DNA of 64,000 nucleotides, from positions 1-64,000 of the forward strand of contig NZ_LYCK01000015.1 in assembly GCF_001679045.1 (NCBI RefSeq), given 5' to 3'. Below the pieces are notes generated by a model. The model saw only the letters and a list, made by a program, of their open reading frames with translations, was not told the DNA's origin and made no database searches. Position numbers and translations under genes: made by a program. Source of the DNA: Haemophilus haemolyticus (GTDB lineage: Bacteria; Pseudomonadota; Gammaproteobacteria; Enterobacterales; Pasteurellaceae). Shown piece after piece: positions 1-9,198 of the stretch; the stretch's first letter is position 1; each line of letters begins with the position of its first letter.

Positions 1-46
1 ACCCTTGCAAGTACTTTTTGCAAAAAATTATTTGAATGAACAAATT

Positions 47-700
47 TTATTCGTCATCTAATTTTCTATAGCCTTTCAAACCATTCTTTCTCAAAATTTC
101 GTTTAATTTCTTTAATAAACGCTCTTTTTCCGATTGACTTAAAAATTGACTATTTTTATTTTGCAAAGCACATACTAACTTCCAATAAAAATCTAAAGTT
201 GCTCCGCTACCGCTTTTCTTTAATTCTACCAATGCATTTTCTGCACCAATTTCTCTTAGCATAGCAACATCAGTAATGCCAACTTTTATTAGCGCTCTTT
301 CGTGCTTGATAGTTAAATTGGGTAAATCCTTTAATCTATTTAGCTTTCTTAAAGTACGATCTAACTTCTGATTGCGAATTTGCTGAATAGAAAGAATAAT
401 CAACTTTCTACACAACATATTATTACGCATCACCTGATCTGAAAGTGCATAATATTGAGAAAGTACAAATCTCTTATTCAACTCATTTGTTGTAAACGGT
501 TCACAGCCTAATTTACTTAATTGAATTGCAAGTTCATCCTCACCACGTAGATAAAGTTTTTTATTCTGCCAAATGGCAAACATTGTCTCTTCCTTGTGAA
601 ACAAACCGTAACCTGTAAAAAGATTTTTAAAGGTAACATTTCCTACCAACTGATTTAATAGAAGGCAAACATTATTTATATGCTCGTCTTTTATGTTCAT
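47..700 (-). CDS. sxy: Sxy/TfoX competence regulator
   Basis: This 217-residue protein matches Sxy (TfoX), the cytoplasmic activator that lets CRP act at CRP-S promoters and so switches on DNA uptake genes. The N-terminal half (about residues 15-100, with FKNLFTGYGLF near residue 24) is the TfoX N domain. The C-terminal half, with LTIKHERALIKVGITDVAMLREIGAENA, is the helix-hairpin-helix-like TfoX C domain. Length is typical of Haemophilus Sxy. It is divergent from recA, the arrangement known in H. influenzae. A CRP-like site lies about 110 bp upstream of the start. In H. influenzae the sxy message is also controlled by a 5' RNA stem; I did not fold it here. The identity is recognised from family knowledge and I am confident in it. 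Confidence 0.95.
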   Translation of the reverse strand: MNIKDEHINNVCLLLNQLVGNVTFKNLFTGYGLFHKEETMFAIWQNKKLYLRGEDELAIQLSKLGCEPFTTNELNKRFVLSQYYALSDQVMRNNMLCRKLIILSIQQIRNQKLDRTLRKLNRLKDLPNLTIKHERALIKVGITDVAMLREIGAENALVELKKSGSGATLDFYWKLVCALQNKNSQFLSQSEKERLLKKLNEILRKNGLKGYRKLDDE

Positions 701-803
701 ATTAACCTCATATGGATAAGTAGTTTAAAGGAATTAGTAGAAGTACTTCTGATTTGATTTATATCATGAAGTTTTTCATCTGACTAAGGATAAATTTCAG
801 ATT

Positions 804-819
804 TGTGAAGTTGATCGTA
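804..819 (-). promoter_or_regulatory. CRP-like site upstream of sxy
   Basis: The + strand reads TGTGA-N6-TCGTA, matching the CRP consensus TGTGA-N6-TCACA in eight of the ten defined positions. It is 104-119 bp upstream of the sxy start. CRP control of sxy is established in H. influenzae, so the site is plausible, but one half is weak. Confidence 0.55.
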
Positions 820-1021
820 AATTTGAAATTTATTTTTATGTAAACAATTGGTTTATATATAAATATACTATATTTAAAAATTTTCTTACCATTATATTTT
901 GTATATAAATTAACCTAAAAATTCAATTAACAAGCTTTTATCATAACCCCCTCATTTTAAGGTTTAGATCTGCTTTTTTTGGAATACAGATCCCATATTT
1001 TTCCAAATATGAATATTTTTC

Positions 1022-1049
1022 TTGACCTGTACATCAATACAGATATAAT
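1022..1049 (+). promoter_or_regulatory. recA promoter with LexA (SOS) box
   Basis: A LexA box CTGT-N8-ACAG lies at 1027-1042. It overlaps a promoter made of TTGACC (1022-1027), a 16-bp spacer and TATAAT (1044-1049). The operator fills the spacer, so LexA binding would block polymerase, as at recA promoters of other gammaproteobacteria. The recA start is 37 bp past the -10 box. Confidence 0.88.
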
Positions 1050-1085
1050 CACAAAAAACTTGAACATTCAAACAGGAATTCACTT

Positions 1086-2150
1086 ATGGCGACTAAAGAA
1101 GAAAAACAAAAAGCACTAGCTGCAGCATTGGGACAAATCGAAAAACAATTTGGTAAAGGCTCAATTATGAAGTTAGGTGATACTAAAACGTTAGATGTAG
1201 AATCTATTTCTACCGGATCACTTGGCTTAGATGTTGCACTAGGAATTGGTGGTTTACCTATGGGACGAATTGTAGAAATTTTCGGGCCTGAATCATCTGG
1301 CAAAACCACATTAACTCTTTCCGTCATTGCTCAAGCGCAAAAAGCGGGAAAAACCTGTGCATTTATTGATGCAGAACACGCCCTTGATCCTATTTATGCA
1401 GCAAAACTTGGGGTAGATGTAAAAGAACTTTTTGTTTCTCAACCAGATAATGGTGAACAAGCACTTGAAATCTGCGATGCATTAGTTCGCTCTGGCGCAA
1501 TTGATGTAATCATTGTGGACTCCGTTGCCGCACTGACACCAAAAGCTGAAATTGAAGGGGATATGGGTGATTCCCATATGGGACTACAAGCTCGTTTAAT
1601 GTCTCAAGCTTTGCGTAAACTTACTGGCCAAATTAAAAATGCAAACTGTTTAGTTGTATTTATTAACCAAATCCGAATGAAAATAGGTGTGATGTTTGGT
1701 AACCCTGAAACCACCACTGGCGGTAATGCATTAAAATTCTATTCTTCTGTTCGCTTAGATATTCGTCGCACAGGTTCTGTAAAAGATGGTGAAAATATCA
1801 TTGGGAATGAAACCCGCGTAAAAGTAGTGAAAAACAAATTAGCGGCACCATTCCGTCAAGTAGATTTCCAAATTCTTTATGGTGAAGGTATTTCAAAAGC
1901 GGGTGAGTTATTAGAACTTGGTGTAAAACACAAGCTTGTAGAGAAATCAGGTGCATGGTATGCCTATAATGGAGAAAAAATTGGCCAAGGTAAAACTAAC
2001 TCAATGAAATGGCTCAATGAAAATCCAGAAAAAGCAGATGAATTAGAAGCTCGTTTACGCGCAGAATTAGTGGCTAATCCAGAACAAGCTTTAATGGCTG
2101 ACATTGAACAATCTGAAAATAGTTCAGAATCAGAAAGTGATTTTGAATAA
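1086..2150 (+). CDS. recA: RecA recombinase
   Basis: RecA is the cytoplasmic DNA-dependent ATPase that forms the filament for homologous recombination and triggers LexA self-cleavage; here it also serves transformation. The 354-residue length is normal. The Walker A motif GPESSGKT is at residues 67-74. The Walker B region ([22 protein letters not shown]) and the L2 loop with [27 protein letters not shown] are intact. The C-terminus is acidic and serine-rich ([12 protein letters not shown]), as usual for RecA tails. An SOS promoter precedes it and an uptake-signal hairpin follows it. The regulator gene recX comes next on the same strand. Confidence 0.99.
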   Translation: MATKEEKQKALAAALGQIEKQFGKGSIMKLGDTKTLDVESISTGSLGLDVALGIGGLPMGRIVEIFGPESSGKTTLTLSVIAQAQKAGKTCAFIDAEHALDPIYAAKLGVDVKELFVSQPDNGEQALEICDALVRSGAIDVIIVDSVAALTPKAEIEGDMGDSHMGLQARLMSQALRKLTGQIKNANCLVVFINQIRMKIGVMFGNPETTTGGNALKFYSSVRLDIRRTGSVKDGENIIGNETRVKVVKNKLAAPFRQVDFQILYGEGISKAGELLELGVKHKLVEKSGAWYAYNGEKIGQGKTNSMKWLNENPEKADELEARLRAELVANPEQALMADIEQSENSSESESDFE

Positions 2151-2167
2151 ATCAAATCATCAACGCC

Positions 2168-2200
2168 AAAAGTGCGGTCATTTTTAACCGCACTTTATAT
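2168..2200 (+). terminator. Uptake-signal inverted pair, recA terminator
   Basis: Two uptake-signal cores in opposite orientation (AAAGTGCGGT and ACCGCACTTT) form a 10-bp stem with an 8-bp loop, 18 bp after the recA stop. A short T-rich tail follows. This is the usual Haemophilus terminator arrangement. Confidence 0.8.
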
Positions 2201-2229
2201 CAACTCAATAAAAATAAAGGAATCATTCC

Positions 2230-2688
2230 TTGTCATCCCTTGCTTTTAATTACATAGTTAATCTTCTTTCTCGCAGAGAATATAGTGAATTCGAGCTCCG
2301 CAATAAAATGCAGGAAAAGAACTTTTCGGAAGAAGAAATTGATGATGCATTATCTTTATGCCAGGCAAAAAATTGGCAAAGTGATCGTCGTTTTTCAGAA
2401 AATTATATAAATTCACGCGCACAAAAAGGTTATGGTGTGGGAAGAATTCGAAAAGAATTACTCCAATTAAAAGGTGTGTCTTCTGATATTATTGATGAAG
2501 TTTTAATGGAATCAGAAATTGATTGGTATGAAATGGCTGAGAACTTGTTACGTAAAAAATTCCCAAATTACAACGAGCAGCAAACGCCTAAAATGAAACA
2601 AAAAATTTGGCAATACATGCTATCACATGGATTTCGTAGCGATGAATTTGCTGATTTAATTGGGAAAAACCAAAGTGAATGGGATTAA
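2230..2688 (+). CDS. recX: RecX regulatory protein
   Basis: RecX binds RecA filaments and limits RecA activity. The 152-residue protein is built of three-helix RecX repeats ([20 protein letters not shown], then [23 protein letters not shown], then [19 protein letters not shown]). The start used is a TTG at 2230, because AAAGGA lies 8 bp before it and no in-frame ATG gives a full first helix. It follows recA in the same direction but behind a hairpin, so it is probably expressed at a lower level. Its last 4 bp overlap the end of the convergent fluoride channel gene. Confidence 0.92.
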   Translation: MSSLAFNYIVNLLSRREYSEFELRNKMQEKNFSEEEIDDALSLCQAKNWQSDRRFSENYINSRAQKGYGVGRIRKELLQLKGVSSDIIDEVLMESEIDWYEMAENLLRKKFPNYNEQQTPKMKQKIWQYMLSHGFRSDEFADLIGKNQSEWD

Positions 2689-3071
2689 TGTAAAAGTTGA
2701 GAACAAATTTTATATATCCAAATGCCCAACACAGTCATAGCTAAACATCCGAATAAATGCATCATCAATACACAAAATCCATTTAACCACTTGTCATTAA
2801 AAAATAATTCCACAACTTCGGAAGAAAAAGAAGAAAATGTGGTTAGCGATCCTAAAAAACCGGTAATTAAAAATAACCGCCATTCAGTACTAATTTGTGG
2901 GAATTGCCAAAAAAGCCCAAGTAATACGCCAATAATTAAACAACCAAGCAAATTAGCGATTAAAGTCCCAAAAGCAAACGAAGAAAATAAAGGATTAAAT
3001 AGCAATCCTATAGCCCAACGCAATGACGCACCTAATATTGCACCACAACTTATGAATAATAATGCCTGCAT
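2685..3071 (-). CDS. crcB: Fluoride ion channel (Fluc/CrcB family)
   Basis: This 128-residue membrane protein has four hydrophobic segments and the hallmarks of the CrcB/Fluc family: an N-terminal [10 protein letters not shown] segment, the [10 protein letters not shown] motif and the phenylalanine/serine/threonine track [16 protein letters not shown]. The family forms dual-topology dimers that export fluoride through the inner membrane. It follows the HAD phosphatase gene on the same strand with a 3-bp gap, so the two are probably cotranscribed. I saw no fluoride riboswitch upstream. Its 3' end overlaps recX by 4 bp. Confidence 0.9.
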   Translation of the reverse strand: MQALLFISCGAILGASLRWAIGLLFNPLFSSFAFGTLIANLLGCLIIGVLLGLFWQFPQISTEWRLFLITGFLGSLTTFSSFSSEVVELFFNDKWLNGFCVLMMHLFGCLAMTVLGIWIYKICSQLLH

Positions 3072-3074
3072 TAA

Positions 3075-3890
3075 TTAATCTAATCCAAATTGGGTTCGCA
3101 AATAACGAGCGACTGATTCTTCTTTATTTGAGCCAATAACCTCTAACTCTGGACAAGCTTTTTTTAAACGAGCATCTGCATCTTGCATGATGCAGCCTTT
3201 ACCAGACCAAGAAAGCATTTCTACATCATTCATTCCATCACCAAAAGCAATACAGTCTTTTAACTCATACTCGCGTGATTCGAGTAAATGTTTTAATGCA
3301 TCCCCTTTTGAAACATTCTTATTCATTACTTCCAAACAAGCTAATGCTGAATAAACAATTGTCGTTACGTCACCAAACTTATCTCGTAAATAAGTTTCTA
3401 CTTCAACTAAATCCTCAGGAGTTTTACCAATAAAAAAGACTTTTTCTGTTCCACGCCCATGATGTTTGGAAAAATCAACTACGTTATAATCGAATCCAGA
3501 TTCTTTGTGGAACTGACGCATTGCAGGGATATCTTTATTAGTAAACCAACCTTCATCTTGATAGCTATTCATGCATACTTTAGAAGTATCAAATGGCGTT
3601 TTGTAAAGCTCGAGAACTAATTCTTCAGGCAAGCTATTGCTATAAAGCAAATTACCCTGTAAATCCCGTACACGAGCACCATTTGATGTAATCATAACCG
3701 CACGTTCCGCACCAATTTTTCCAAGAATGGATGACACATCGGTATGGTTACGCCCCGTTGCTAAAATTATATCCACACCGTTTTGCTCTAATGCTGTCAG
3801 CGTATCAATGGTAAGATCACCGACTAAATGTTCAGGAGTTAAAAGGGTGCCATCTAAATCAGACACCATTGCTCGAAAAGGTAAATTCAT
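3075..3890 (-). CDS. Cof-type HAD-superfamily phosphatase
   Basis: The 271-residue protein is a Cof/YidA-type haloacid dehalogenase hydrolase. Motif I is SDLDGTLLTPE near residue 10, with the nucleophilic aspartate first and the acid/base aspartate two residues later. Motif II is ILATGRNH. The lysine and motif IV are NKNVSKGDAL and CIAFGDGMNDVEML. The type IIB cap lies between motifs II and IV. Members dephosphorylate sugar phosphates, nucleotides or cofactors, and the substrate cannot be told from sequence. It is the first gene of a likely two-gene unit with the fluoride channel. Confidence 0.9.
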   Translation of the reverse strand: MNLPFRAMVSDLDGTLLTPEHLVGDLTIDTLTALEQNGVDIILATGRNHTDVSSILGKIGAERAVMITSNGARVRDLQGNLLYSNSLPEELVLELYKTPFDTSKVCMNSYQDEGWFTNKDIPAMRQFHKESGFDYNVVDFSKHHGRGTEKVFFIGKTPEDLVEVETYLRDKFGDVTTIVYSALACLEVMNKNVSKGDALKHLLESREYELKDCIAFGDGMNDVEMLSWSGKGCIMQDADARLKKACPELEVIGSNKEESVARYLRTQFGLD

Positions 3891-4001
3891 AAAAACCTCT
3901 AAAAATAATTTGCGGTTATCATATCACTAAATATACAAATAGCCCTTGTCTAAGATCAATGTATAAAAACCGTAATAAAAATAACCGCACTTTATTAAGG
4001 A

Positions 4002-5024
4002 TTAAGGCATTAAATCAACTGACATATTTCCTTTCATTTGACAGCAGCACGCTAAAACATAACCTTGTTTAATTTCATCTTCTGTCAGCGGTCCGTTTGA
4101 GCTCACTTCATAATCACCACTCACCACTAAAGTTTTACAAGAACCACAAATACCTTCTCTACAGGCGGCAATAATCGGTGCTTTATGTTCTTCCAAAGCA
4201 GCTAACAAGGTTTTTCCAACAGGTACAGAAAAAGTTTGAGGTACAGGATTAGTAATAGAAAGCGTCACTTGTTTACTATTATCTAACATACAATTTTCTG
4301 CTGAAGAATGAAATTGCTCCAAAAAGAAACGCTCAGATGGGATACCAAGGGATTCTGTCATCGCACGTAAATCACTCATATAACTTTCAGGGCCACAAGT
4401 CAACACCGTATAATCAGCTATATTGGGTACAAAGTCAGATAACATTTGACTATTTAAACGTCCAGCTATAAAGCCATCATTCGCATCAACAGAAGCATTA
4501 ATAAATAGTTTTAACTGTGGAAATTGTTCTTTTAGTAATGCCCATTCTCGTTTAAAAATAACATCTTTAGGCGAATGGACACTATAGAATACAACCACAT
4601 CTACACCAGGTTTATTTTTTAATAACCAGCGAGTCATAGACATGATTGGCGTAACGCCACATCCACCAGCCACAAGCAAATATCGATCACTTACGATGCG
4701 GGTACAGGTAAATTTACCCATTGGATCAGATAGCCAAATTTGATCACCTTCTTTAATTTCGGATGTAATCCAATTAGAACCAACTCCATTTTTAATACGA
4801 CGAACGGTTAAAGTAACAAAACGGCTCATTCCTGGCGTAGACGATAGCGTATAAGCTCGTACAATATTTGGTGTATTACGAATACTGACTAAAGCATACT
4901 GGCCAGGCTCATAAGGGTAAAAATCTTGTGCTATTAATTCAATTGTATAGACATCATCAGTTTCCTGATGAATAGAATGCACCTGCATTTCGTTATAACA
5001 CAACGGATTCTGATTATTTGACAT
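4002..5024 (-). CDS. hcr: NADH oxidoreductase for hybrid-cluster protein
   Basis: This 340-residue protein is the electron donor for Hcp. The FAD-binding barrel carries RAYTLSST (about residues 54-61). The NAD(P)H domain carries VAGGCGVTPIMSM. The C-terminal plant-type [2Fe-2S] ferredoxin domain shows CREGICGSCKT, with a last ligand in the VLACCC segment. This domain order is that of Hcr. It lies downstream of hcp on the same strand, with about 100 bp between them that hold two opposed uptake signals. The pair works in nitric oxide and hydroxylamine detoxification under anaerobic or microaerobic conditions. Confidence 0.93.
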   Translation of the reverse strand: MSNNQNPLCYNEMQVHSIHQETDDVYTIELIAQDFYPYEPGQYALVSIRNTPNIVRAYTLSSTPGMSRFVTLTVRRIKNGVGSNWITSEIKEGDQIWLSDPMGKFTCTRIVSDRYLLVAGGCGVTPIMSMTRWLLKNKPGVDVVVFYSVHSPKDVIFKREWALLKEQFPQLKLFINASVDANDGFIAGRLNSQMLSDFVPNIADYTVLTCGPESYMSDLRAMTESLGIPSERFFLEQFHSSAENCMLDNSKQVTLSITNPVPQTFSVPVGKTLLAALEEHKAPIIAACREGICGSCKTLVVSGDYEVSSNGPLTEDEIKQGYVLACCCQMKGNMSVDLMP

Positions 5025-5127
5025 AGAATTTTCTCTTTGAAGATAGAAAAAAGTGCGGTGAATTTTTAAAATGTTTATAAAACTAATACTACAAATTAAA
5101 AAATCGACCGCACTTTTCTATGAAATG

Positions 5128-6780
5128 TTATTTAGCTAAAGCTTCTGCCATATCTTGTTCAGGCGTAGTCAAACCGCGCAAACCAAATTTTTCATTTAAT
5201 AATGCCATCACATTATCATTTAAAAATGCGGGAGCTGTCGGCCCTGTATAGATATTTTTAACACCTAACGCCAATAAGGTAAGCAAAATAACAATAGCTT
5301 TTTGCTCAAACCAAGAAAGCACAAGTGTTAATGGCAATTCGTTAACGCCAATACCCAGTTTTTGTGAAAGATTTACAGCAAGCATTATCGCAGAATACGC
5401 ATCATTACATTGCCCAACATCTAACAAGCGAGGTAACCCATCAATAGCGCCAAAATCCAATTTATTAAAACGATATTTACCACAACCTAAAGTTAAAATC
5501 GCACAATCTTCTGGTACTTGACGAGCGAAATCAGTGTAATAGCTACGTTCACCTTTGCTACCATCACAACCGCCCACTAAGAAAACATGGCGTAATTTTC
5601 CACCTGCAACAAGATTAATCACTGCATCTGAAGCATCTAATAAAGTTTGACGACCAAACCCAACGGTAATTTTGTGTTCTAATTCATCATAAGGGAATCC
5701 TGCCATTTCTTGTGCTTTCGCGATAACTTGACTGAAATCACGATCTTCAATGTGCGTTACACCAGGCCAGCCCACAATACTACGGGTATAAATACGATCT
5801 GCGTAATTACCAACATTAGGATCAATAATACAGTTAGAGGTCATGATTACAGGACCTGGGAATTTAGCAAATTCTTTCTGCTGATTTTGCCAGCCACTTC
5901 CATAGTTACCAACTAAATGGTTATATTTTTTCAATTCTGGGTAACCATGCGCAGGTAACATTTCACCATGAGTGTAAATATTTATCCCTGTACCTTCCGT
6001 TTGTTCTAAAAGTGCTTTTAAATCTTTTAAATCATGACCAGAAATTAAAATACATTTTCCTGCTACAGGCTTCACATTTACCGTTGCGGGAACAGGATGA
6101 CCAAATGCTTCTGTTTCACCCGCATCTAATAAACTCATTACTTGAAAATTCATATTACCGATGCCAAGCGCCTTTTCTAACAATTCATTTAGATCGCTTG
6201 GATTTGTTCCTAACCACGCCATAAACTCATGGAATTGACGATATACCTCATTATCAAATTTACCTAAAACATGGGCATGTTCCATATAAGCAGCCGCACC
6301 TTTTAAACCGTATAAACAAAGCATACGCACGCCATGTACTTCTTCCCCAATTAAAGTGCGGTCAGAATTTAGGGCAAAATTCGCAGCTTGTTTTGTTAAA
6401 TCAGAAATCGTTGCACCTTCAAGCTGTAAATGAGCTAATGGATGGTTTATATCAATACTTGGATTTAGTGCGCGGCAACGTTTTATTAAATTATCACGAT
6501 AAGTGATGGCTTGTTGCGCATATTCAACTATACGTTGAGAATCAAAGTTTACATTAGTCAAGGTAGAGAAAAATGCTTGTGCCGTAAAAGCATCAATTTC
6601 ATTATCGATAATAGCTAAATCTCTCGCTTGAATAGCCCAAGCAGATAAGCTTTGCAGAGTTGCAACAAGAAGGTCTTGTAAATCAGAAGTTTCCGCAGTT
6701 TTACCACACATTCCTTGAGAGTAACTACAACCGTTACCCACGGGTGTGCGCATTGTTTGTTCGCATTGTACGCAGTACAT
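5128..6780 (-). CDS. hcp: Hybrid-cluster protein (NO / hydroxylamine reductase)
   Basis: The 550-residue protein is a full-length Hcp. Its N-terminal cysteines C3, C6, C18 and C25 have the spacing of class I/II proteins that hold a cubane or [2Fe-2S] cluster. The C-terminal region has the hybrid-cluster ligands, including [14 protein letters not shown] and LLDVGQCND. Hcp is a cytoplasmic NO reductase that protects against nitrosative stress. It is divergent from the ornithine carbamoyltransferase gene. The shared spacer contains an FNR-like palindrome, in line with FNR control of hcp in E. coli. Confidence 0.95.
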   Translation of the reverse strand: MYCVQCEQTMRTPVGNGCSYSQGMCGKTAETSDLQDLLVATLQSLSAWAIQARDLAIIDNEIDAFTAQAFFSTLTNVNFDSQRIVEYAQQAITYRDNLIKRCRALNPSIDINHPLAHLQLEGATISDLTKQAANFALNSDRTLIGEEVHGVRMLCLYGLKGAAAYMEHAHVLGKFDNEVYRQFHEFMAWLGTNPSDLNELLEKALGIGNMNFQVMSLLDAGETEAFGHPVPATVNVKPVAGKCILISGHDLKDLKALLEQTEGTGINIYTHGEMLPAHGYPELKKYNHLVGNYGSGWQNQQKEFAKFPGPVIMTSNCIIDPNVGNYADRIYTRSIVGWPGVTHIEDRDFSQVIAKAQEMAGFPYDELEHKITVGFGRQTLLDASDAVINLVAGGKLRHVFLVGGCDGSKGERSYYTDFARQVPEDCAILTLGCGKYRFNKLDFGAIDGLPRLLDVGQCNDAYSAIMLAVNLSQKLGIGVNELPLTLVLSWFEQKAIVILLTLLALGVKNIYTGPTAPAFLNDNVMALLNEKFGLRGLTTPEQDMAEALAK

Positions 6781-7146
6781 AATTAAGTCCTTTTGATTAG
6801 AATAGAAAGTTTCGTTATAAACCCGATAAAATCACTCAGATTTATAAAAGAATGATAAAACCTTTTTTCTAGCAGATACAAAAGGAAATTTTGATTAATT
6901 AGAATTTGTTTGATCTAGATTAAGTTAATACCAATAACGAATTAATCTATTTTTATTTGAAAGAACACAAATTCTAACAATACTAAAAACTACGCAATAA
7001 AATTTCATATATTGGCATTACCAGTTGAAAAACGATAACAAATTTCATTTTATTTCTCTTATAATGCAACTGTTCGAACAACAAGCAGTATCTCGAATGA
7101 TGTATGTTTATTCCCCAATGGATAGTCAAAACACAAGGAGATTATT
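6781..7146. other. hcp-arcB divergent intergenic region
   Basis: This 366-bp AT-rich spacer holds the promoters of two divergent units. A near-perfect FNR palindrome lies at 6910-6923. A good -10 candidate, TATAAT, is at about 7058 for the rightward genes. I see no open reading frame or RNA gene in it. Confidence 0.6.
6910..6923. promoter_or_regulatory. FNR-like site
   Basis: The sequence TTGAT-N4-ATTAA matches the FNR consensus TTGAT-N4-ATCAA with one mismatch. It is 130 bp upstream of hcp and 224 bp upstream of arcB. Both are genes of oxygen-limited metabolism, so either or both could be its target. Confidence 0.6.
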
Positions 7147-8151
7147 ATGGCTTTCAATATGAAAAACAGACATTTACTTAGTCTTGTTCATCACACAGAA
7201 CGTGAAATTAAATATCTCTTAGATCTCTCCCGAGATTTGAAACGAGCCAAATATGCAGGCACAGAACAACAAAAATTAAAAGGCAAAAATATCGCGCTCA
7301 TCTTTGAAAAAACCTCCACCCGCACACGCTGTGCATTTGAAGTCGCCGCTTATGACCAAGGCGCACAAGTCACCTACATCGACCCTAACTCCTCCCAAAT
7401 TGGCCACAAAGAAAGTATGAAAGATACCGCCCGCGTATTAGGCAGAATGTATGATGGTATTGAATATCGTGGCTTTAAACAAAGTATCGTTCAAGAACTT
7501 GCTGATTATGCTGGTGTGCCAGTATTCAATGGTTTAACCGATGAATTCCACCCAACACAAATGCTTGCCGACGTACTTACCATGATTGAACATTGCGACA
7601 AACCATTAAGCGAAATTAGCTATGTATATATTGGAGATGCACGCAATAACATGGGTAATTCACTTTTATTAATTGGTGCAAAATTAGGTATGGATGTTCG
7701 TATTTGTGGACCTAAAGCTTTATTACCAGAAGCAGGCCTTGTTGAAATGTGCGAAAAATTTGCTAAAGAAAGTGGTGCTCGTATTACCGTAACTGAAGAT
7801 ATCGACAAAGCGGTGAAAGGTGTAGATTTTGTCCATACTGATGTGTGGGTTTCAATGGGTGAACCATTAGAAACTTGGGGCGAACGCATTAAATTATTAC
7901 TTCCTTATCAAGTCACACCTGAATTAATGAAACGCACTGGTAATCCAAAAGTGAAATTTATGCACTGCTTACCTGCCTTCCATAACAGTGAAACCAAAGT
8001 TGGTCGTCAAATTGCTGAAAAATATCCTGAATTAGCGAATGGTATTGAAGTAACTGAAGACGTATTTGAATCTCCAATGAACATTGCATTTGAACAAGCA
8101 GAAAACCGTATGCACACAATTAAAGCGGTAATGGTAGCAAGTTTGGCATAA
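7147..8151 (+). CDS. arcB: Ornithine carbamoyltransferase, catabolic type
   Basis: The enzyme interconverts citrulline plus phosphate with ornithine plus carbamoyl phosphate. The carbamoyl-phosphate motif STRTR is at residues 57-61 and the ornithine motif HCLPAFH is near residue 274. The length of 334 residues is normal. An in-frame carbamate kinase gene begins 9 bp downstream and a YfcC/ArcD-like carrier follows. This favours the catabolic direction, with ATP made from carbamoyl phosphate. No arginine deiminase gene is nearby. The start has the ribosome site AAGGAG 7 bp upstream. Whether it acts catabolically, anabolically or both is inference from context. Confidence 0.95.
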   Translation: MAFNMKNRHLLSLVHHTEREIKYLLDLSRDLKRAKYAGTEQQKLKGKNIALIFEKTSTRTRCAFEVAAYDQGAQVTYIDPNSSQIGHKESMKDTARVLGRMYDGIEYRGFKQSIVQELADYAGVPVFNGLTDEFHPTQMLADVLTMIEHCDKPLSEISYVYIGDARNNMGNSLLLIGAKLGMDVRICGPKALLPEAGLVEMCEKFAKESGARITVTEDIDKAVKGVDFVHTDVWVSMGEPLETWGERIKLLLPYQVTPELMKRTGNPKVKFMHCLPAFHNSETKVGRQIAEKYPELANGIEVTEDVFESPMNIAFEQAENRMHTIKAVMVASLA

Positions 8152-8160
8152 GGAGAACGT

Positions 8161-9093
8161 ATGAGAATAGTGATTGCATTAGGCGGTAATGCGTTATTAC
8201 GACGCGGAGAGCCGCTAACAGCCGAAAATCAACGACAAAATGTTCGCATTGCTTGTGAGCAAATTGCTAAAATTTGGCCAAATAATGAATTAGTGATAGC
8301 ACATGGTAATGGCCCACAAGTGGGTTTGCTCGCCTTACAAGGCGCTGCCTATACTGATGTGCCAACCTATCCTTTAGATGTATTAGGTGCAGAGTCAGTA
8401 GGAATGATTGGTTATATGATTCAACAAGAACTCGGTAATTTAGTTCCATTTGAAGTGCCATTTGCAACTTTATTATCTCAAGTAGAAGTTGATATCAACG
8501 ACCCAGCTTTTAAAAATCCAACTAAACCAATTGGCCCTGTTTATACGAAAGAAGAAGCTGAACGTTTGGCAAAAGAAAAAAATTGGTCTATCGCACAAGA
8601 TGGTGATAAATATCGTCGCGTTGTGCCAAGCCCATTACCAAAACGTATTTTTGAAATTCGTCCAGTCAAATGGTTGCTTGAAAAAGGCAGTATCGTAATT
8701 TGTGCAGGTGGCGGTGGCATTCCGACCTATTATGATGAACATCATAATTTACAAGGTGTTGAAGCTGTTATCGACAAAGATTTATGTTCAGCTTTACTTG
8801 CAGAAAATCTTGACGCTGATTTATTTATCATCGCAACTGACGTTTCTGCAACTTTCGTAGATTGGGGTAAACCAACTCAAAAAGCAATTTCTGTCGCATC
8901 ACCTGAAGCCATTTCAGAACTTGGTTTTGCTGCAGGTTCCATGGGGCCGAAAGTACAAGCAGCAATTAACTTTGCGAAACAAACTGGAAAAGATGCCGTA
9001 ATAGGCTCTTTATCTGATATTGTGGACATTGTGAAAGGAAAAGCTGGTACTCGTATTACGAAAAAAGCTGAAGGCATATCCTATTATGCTTAA
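8161..9093 (+). CDS. arcC: Carbamate kinase
   Basis: This 310-residue protein transfers phosphate from carbamoyl phosphate to ADP, giving ATP, CO2 and ammonia. Family marks are the N-terminal [13 protein letters not shown], the [10 protein letters not shown] loop (about residues 43-52), [12 protein letters not shown] and [13 protein letters not shown]. It follows arcB with a 9-bp gap, so the two are translated as a unit. An uptake-signal hairpin lies between it and the carrier gene and could lower expression downstream. Confidence 0.97.
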   Translation: MRIVIALGGNALLRRGEPLTAENQRQNVRIACEQIAKIWPNNELVIAHGNGPQVGLLALQGAAYTDVPTYPLDVLGAESVGMIGYMIQQELGNLVPFEVPFATLLSQVEVDINDPAFKNPTKPIGPVYTKEEAERLAKEKNWSIAQDGDKYRRVVPSPLPKRIFEIRPVKWLLEKGSIVICAGGGGIPTYYDEHHNLQGVEAVIDKDLCSALLAENLDADLFIIATDVSATFVDWGKPTQKAISVASPEAISELGFAAGSMGPKVQAAINFAKQTGKDAVIGSLSDIVDIVKGKAGTRITKKAEGISYYA

Positions 9094-9130
9094 ATAATAA
9101 AAGAACTTTGAGAAATCATTCTCAAAGTAA

Positions 9131-9173
9131 AAAGTGCGGTCGGTTTAACCGATGTTTTTACCAACCGCACTTT
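9131..9173 (+). terminator. Uptake-signal hairpin between arcC and the carrier gene
   Basis: AAAGTGCGGT at 9131-9140 pairs with ACCGCACTTT at 9164-9173, and the stem is extended by GGT/ACC pairs inside. There is no strong T-run after it, and the next gene starts 25 bp later on the same strand. It may be a partial terminator or attenuator. Confidence 0.55.
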
Positions 9174-9198
9174 AAACGTTAAATATAAGGAGCTCGCT

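Larger units (their letters stand above)
701..1085. other. sxy-recA divergent intergenic region
   Basis: This 385-bp AT-rich spacer separates the divergent sxy and recA genes. It holds a CRP-like site at 804-819 on the sxy side and a LexA box with a -35/-10 pair on the recA side. I see no open reading frame or RNA gene in it. The roughly 100 bp next to sxy should include the leader reported to fold and limit Sxy translation. Confidence 0.7.

Noticed and set aside
961..1000. A second SOS box upstream of recA (CTG ... ACAG around 970-988)
   Set aside because: The spacing between the half-sites is too long for a LexA box. The box at 1027-1042 fits exactly.
2722..3078. Open frame on the + strand opposite the fluoride channel gene
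   Set aside because: The minus-strand frame encodes a recognisable four-helix Fluc protein. The + frame is low in complexity and has no ribosome site.
3891..4001. Fluoride riboswitch upstream of the phosphatase/fluoride channel unit
   Set aside because: The short spacer lacks the conserved pseudoknot elements that I would expect.
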